Source of the DNA: DATEPR01 sp036491115
Lineage (GTDB): Bacteria; Actinomycetota; Actinomycetes; Mycobacteriales; Pseudonocardiaceae
Assembly (NCBI GenBank): GCA_036491115.1
Contig: DASXCQ010000020.1
Span: 124,001-188,000, forward strand
Direction of reading: 5' to 3'
DNA length: 64,000 nucleotides
This document shows positions 61,455 through 64,000 of the stretch, in pieces (within the stretch, counting starts at the first letter, position 1; the number at the start of each line of letters is the position of its first letter). Under the pieces are notes generated by a model, which saw only the letters and a list, made by a program, of their open reading frames with translations, made no database searches and was not told the DNA's origin. Both the position numbers and the translations under genes were made by a program.

Positions 61455-61643
61455 GGAAACTCCCTCGCAAGGATATTCGTCCTACAGATCGGTGGGGGTG
61501 CTGTTCGCGCCGGTCGGGCGCGGCAACACACGCCATCTTGTCACTACGTCGGGCATTCTTGCGACGCGGGCCGACCGCGCCGCCGTCGTCGGGGACCATG
61601 GGAGTAGGGGCGTGCGAGCGCCGGTCGGGGAGGAGGTGTGCAC

Positions 61644-61988
61644 ATGGGCTTGTTCAACGGCCTGCGGCGCCGCCGCCGGGCCAGCGACGTTCGCCGTCAG
61701 GATCCGAAGAACACCGCTTACCTGGCGGACTGGGCAGCACAGCGGCACGGTGTCGAGGCGTTCGTCGAGCCGAAGACGACCGTGACGGAAACCACGGTGG
61801 TGCTGATCGCGCACGACGGTGAGTGGACCCGGCGGCGGATCACCGAGTCCGGCGCGCGGCAGCTGGGCAAGCGGCTGGGCGTGCCGGTCTACGACGTCCG
61901 CAAGATCGGCTACCCGCAGCGGATGCGCGCCTACAACGCGCGGCTGGCCAAGAAACGCCAGACCAGCCGCGCGGACGGTCAGCTCTGA
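61644..61988 (+). CDS. Conserved actinobacterial small basic protein
   Basis: A 114-residue protein, MGLFNGLRRRRR at the start, with a central beta-rich segment (TTVVLIAHDGEWTRRRI) and the C-terminal VPVYDVRKIGYPQRMRAYN stretch. Similar proteins occur next to lpd or pepA in many actinobacteria with no known function. ATG at 61644 is favoured over GTG at 61638 because the GGGGAGGAGG site is 7 nt from the ATG. It lies between lpd (divergent) and pepA (convergent). Confidence 0.75.
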   Translation: MGLFNGLRRRRRASDVRRQDPKNTAYLADWAAQRHGVEAFVEPKTTVTETTVVLIAHDGEWTRRRITESGARQLGKRLGVPVYDVRKIGYPQRMRAYNARLAKKRQTSRADGQL

Positions 61989-63494
61989 TCAGCCCTGCTC
62001 CGCGATGTCGGCGAGCACGGCGGCGATGGTCCGGATCGGGACGCCGGTGCCGCCCTTGGGCGTGTAGCCCCACGGTGAACCGGTGTTGTAGGCCGGGCCC
62101 GCGACGTCGACGTGCGCCCACTGGACGCCGTCGGCGACGAACTCCTTGAGGAACGTGCCGGCCACCAGCATGCCGCCCCACCGCTGGCCGGAGACGTTGG
62201 CGAGGTCGGCCAGCTTGGAGTCGATGTCGGCGCGCAGCTCCTCGGGCAGCGGCATGGCCCAGCCGCCCTCGCCGGTGGCCCGCGCGATCGTGGCGACCCG
62301 GTCGCGGAACTCCTCCGAGCCCATCACCCCGGCGGTGCGGCTACCCAGCGCCACCAGTTGGGCGCCGGTCAGCGTGGACGTCTCGATCAGGTAGTCGGGG
62401 CCGTCCTGGCAGGCCCTGGCGATCGCGTCGGCCAGGATCAGCCTGCCCTCGGCGTCGGTGTTGAGCACCTCGACCGTCTTGCCGCCGAACATGGTGAGCA
62501 CGTCACCGGGCCGGTAGGCCGACCCGGAGGGCATGTTTTCCGCCATCGGCACGACCGCGGTGACATCCAGCGGGTAGCGCAGCTTCGCGGCCAGGATCAC
62601 CGCAGCGGACACGGCCGCCGCCCCGGACATGTCCGAGGTCATGTGGTCCATGTTGGCCGCGGGCTTGAGCGAGATGCCGCCGGTGTCGAACGTGATGCCC
62701 TTGCCGACCAGCGCCACCTTCGCCTTCGGCTTGCTGCCCTTGTAGCGCAGCCGCACCACCCTGGGCGGCCGGGTCGAGCCGCCGCCGACGCCGAGCACGC
62801 CGCCGTAGCCCTCCTTGCGCAGCGCCTTCTCGTCCAGGACCTCGATCTCCAGGCCGTTCTCCTGCGCCTCGGCGACCACCCGCTGGGCGAACGTGGCCGG
62901 GTAGAGGTCGTTGGGCGGGGTGTTGATCAGGTCGCGGGCGAACGTGACGGCCTCGCCGATCGCGGTGGCCGCCTTGAGGGTGGCCCGGTGCTCCTTGCCG
63001 CTGCCCTCGGCGGGCGCGGCGAACTCGACGCGGCGCACCGGCTCGTCGCCGGGCTTGGTCTTGTAGGTGTCGAAGCGGTAGGCACCCATCACGGTGCCCT
63101 CGACGGCGGCGGCGAGGTCGACCGCGGACAGCGTGCTGGCGGCCCGCTTGACGCCGGTCAGGGCCCGTGCCGCGGCACCGGAGGCCCGGCGCACCTGTTC
63201 CGCGGACACCGCGCCGTCCGCGCCGGGCTTGCCCAGCCCGGCGGCGAGCACCACGCCGGCGGCGAGCTTGCCCAGCGACGGCAGCTTGACGACCTCGTCG
63301 GCCTTGCCGGCGGCACCGAGGCTGATCAGCAGGTCCAGCAGCTTCCCGTCAAGCGCGGCGTCCACCGCCTCGGCACCGGGGGCGAGCGTCGGCCCGTCCG
63401 GACCCTGGACCGTGCCGACGACGATGGTGTCGGCGACCAGTGCCGCGACGTCGTCGGGTTCGCTACTGGTCAGGCTGAGCTTGGGCGTGGGCAC
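61989..63494 (-). CDS. pepA: Leucyl aminopeptidase (M17 family)
   Basis: A 501-residue cytosolic aminopeptidase. The active-site block VGKGITFDTGGISLKP near 268-283 gives the metal Lys and Asp ligands, and the signature NTDAEGRLILADA near 346-358 gives the Asp, Glu and Arg. Further conserved is GGWAMPLPEE near 406. GTG at 63494 is chosen (AAGGAG 5 nt upstream); the longer frame to 63974 overlaps the divergent permease. It directly abuts the preceding convergent gene with no spacing. Confidence 0.94.
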   Translation of the reverse strand: MPTPKLSLTSSEPDDVAALVADTIVVGTVQGPDGPTLAPGAEAVDAALDGKLLDLLISLGAAGKADEVVKLPSLGKLAAGVVLAAGLGKPGADGAVSAEQVRRASGAAARALTGVKRAASTLSAVDLAAAVEGTVMGAYRFDTYKTKPGDEPVRRVEFAAPAEGSGKEHRATLKAATAIGEAVTFARDLINTPPNDLYPATFAQRVVAEAQENGLEIEVLDEKALRKEGYGGVLGVGGGSTRPPRVVRLRYKGSKPKAKVALVGKGITFDTGGISLKPAANMDHMTSDMSGAAAVSAAVILAAKLRYPLDVTAVVPMAENMPSGSAYRPGDVLTMFGGKTVEVLNTDAEGRLILADAIARACQDGPDYLIETSTLTGAQLVALGSRTAGVMGSEEFRDRVATIARATGEGGWAMPLPEELRADIDSKLADLANVSGQRWGGMLVAGTFLKEFVADGVQWAHVDVAGPAYNTGSPWGYTPKGGTGVPIRTIAAVLADIAEQG

Positions 63495-63596
63495 GGTGCT
63501 CCTTGTCGGCCGCGGGTCGATTGTGACCCATGCTAACGAGTTTCCCCCGGAAGGTTGATATCGGCTACGCCGAATGGCATGGCACCGTATACCCCC

Positions 63597-64000
63597 GTGA
63601 CCCGGATGGTGCCGGACCGGCAAGGCGACACGAAGGGGAGCGCCGGGCCGGTTGGCACTGTACCCACGGTGGTCGGCGGGCTCGGCGCGATGCTGGGCGC
63701 CGGCCTGTTCGCCGGCGTGGCCCCGGCCACCGGGCTGGTCGGCCGGTGGCTGCCGGTCGCACTGGTGATCGCCGCCGTGCCGGCCGTGATGTCCTGCTGT
63801 TCGACCGGTGACCAGGCGGGCGTGTTCCCCGGTCCCGGCGGTGGCTACCGCTACACCCGCGAACAGCTCGGCCGCTGGCCGGGCCGGATCGCCGGTGGCC
63901 TGTACCTGGCCGGCCGGGCCGCGGCCGCCGCCGCGCTGGCCGGCTGCTTCGGCGCCTACCTCGACCCGAACCACCCGGTGCTGCCCGCGCTGGTGCTGCT
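63597..64000 (+). CDS. APC-superfamily amino acid permease, N-terminal part (cut by window end)
   Basis: The frame is open to the right edge; 134 codons are visible. The product begins VTRMVPDRQGDT, then VVGGLGAMLGAGLFAG (the unwound helix-1 GAGIF-type motif of APC transporters), a second hydrophobic helix, then FPGPGGGYRYTREQLGRWPGRIAG and a third helix start. It is probably an amino acid or polyamine transporter. GTG at 63597 or ATG at 63606 may be the start. Confidence 0.75.
   Translation, partial: MTRMVPDRQGDTKGSAGPVGTVPTVVGGLGAMLGAGLFAGVAPATGLVGRWLPVALVIAAVPAVMSCCSTGDQAGVFPGPGGGYRYTREQLGRWPGRIAGGLYLAGRAAAAAALAGCFGAYLDPNHPVLPALVL

Overview
The window is high-GC DNA with frequent GTG starts, ATGA and GTGA gene overlaps, strong purine-rich Shine-Dalgarno sites and a filamentous-actinomycete gene repertoire (F420/LLM oxidoreductases, trans-acting enoyl reductase-like protein, DUF2339, actinobacterial PaaABCDE). 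It most likely comes from a soil actinomycete of the Pseudonocardiaceae type; that placement is inferred from gene style, not from a marker gene. No tRNA, rRNA, CRISPR array, transposase or phage gene was seen.

Layout. 1-3.8 kb: the 3' part of a large LamG-repeat surface or secreted protein. 3.9-34.0 kb: a dense catabolic island. A divergent promoter at 7.7 kb drives, leftwards, gntR - enoyl-CoA hydratase - D-2-hydroxyacid dehydrogenase - MmgE/PrpD and, rightwards, PEP mutase/isocitrate lyase-like - CMD-family - amidohydrolase/decarboxylase - UbiX - three-subunit molybdenum hydroxylase. A second divergent node at 19.2 kb drives MmgE/PrpD plus the IclR operon leftwards (IclR, racemase-fold protein, alpha-beta barrel protein) and UbiD - zinc ribbon - CoxG-like rightwards. 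A third operon at 21.7 kb carries acyl-CoA dehydrogenase, NDP-forming acyl-CoA synthetase, SCP2-like protein, alpha/beta hydrolase and aldehyde dehydrogenase. A sigma70-like promoter at 27.8 kb precedes an NMT1/SsuA-type ABC importer, an LLM oxidoreductase, an SDR-fold protein and a third MmgE/PrpD protein. These parts fit import of a small carboxylated aromatic or heteroaromatic compound, hydroxylation by the Mo enzyme, decarboxylation by UbiD with prenylated FMN made through UbiX, CoA activation, and beta-oxidation/hydratase/lyase steps. The substrate cannot be read from the sequence. Two repeated operator types tie the blocks together: paired GTATAC boxes 21 bp apart at two promoters, and a GTGAAC..TCGGT box at two promoters.

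34.1-44.7 kb: a secreted protein, a region with no large gene that holds a structured leader candidate and a 27-codon ORF, a small membrane protein, then an aminotransferase, methyltransferase, class II sirtuin, S9 peptidase, DNA polymerase IV and a DUF2339 membrane protein. 44.7-48.8 kb: paaI divergent from paaABCDE (phenylacetyl-CoA epoxidase) with a PaaR-like operator between. 48.8-64 kb: mostly housekeeping. It includes an IspD-like cytidylyltransferase and a lipoate module (lipA, lipB, a 2-oxoacid dehydrogenase E2 with two lipoyl domains, and E3). It also holds a TetR node with three operators, a leucyl aminopeptidase and the start of an APC-type permease.

Several proteins keep a familiar fold but have lost the usual catalytic residues (UbiD, racemase-fold, SDR, isochorismatase-fold, second Glu of the hydratase, SGNH-like region). 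These are the most useful targets for new biochemistry here.
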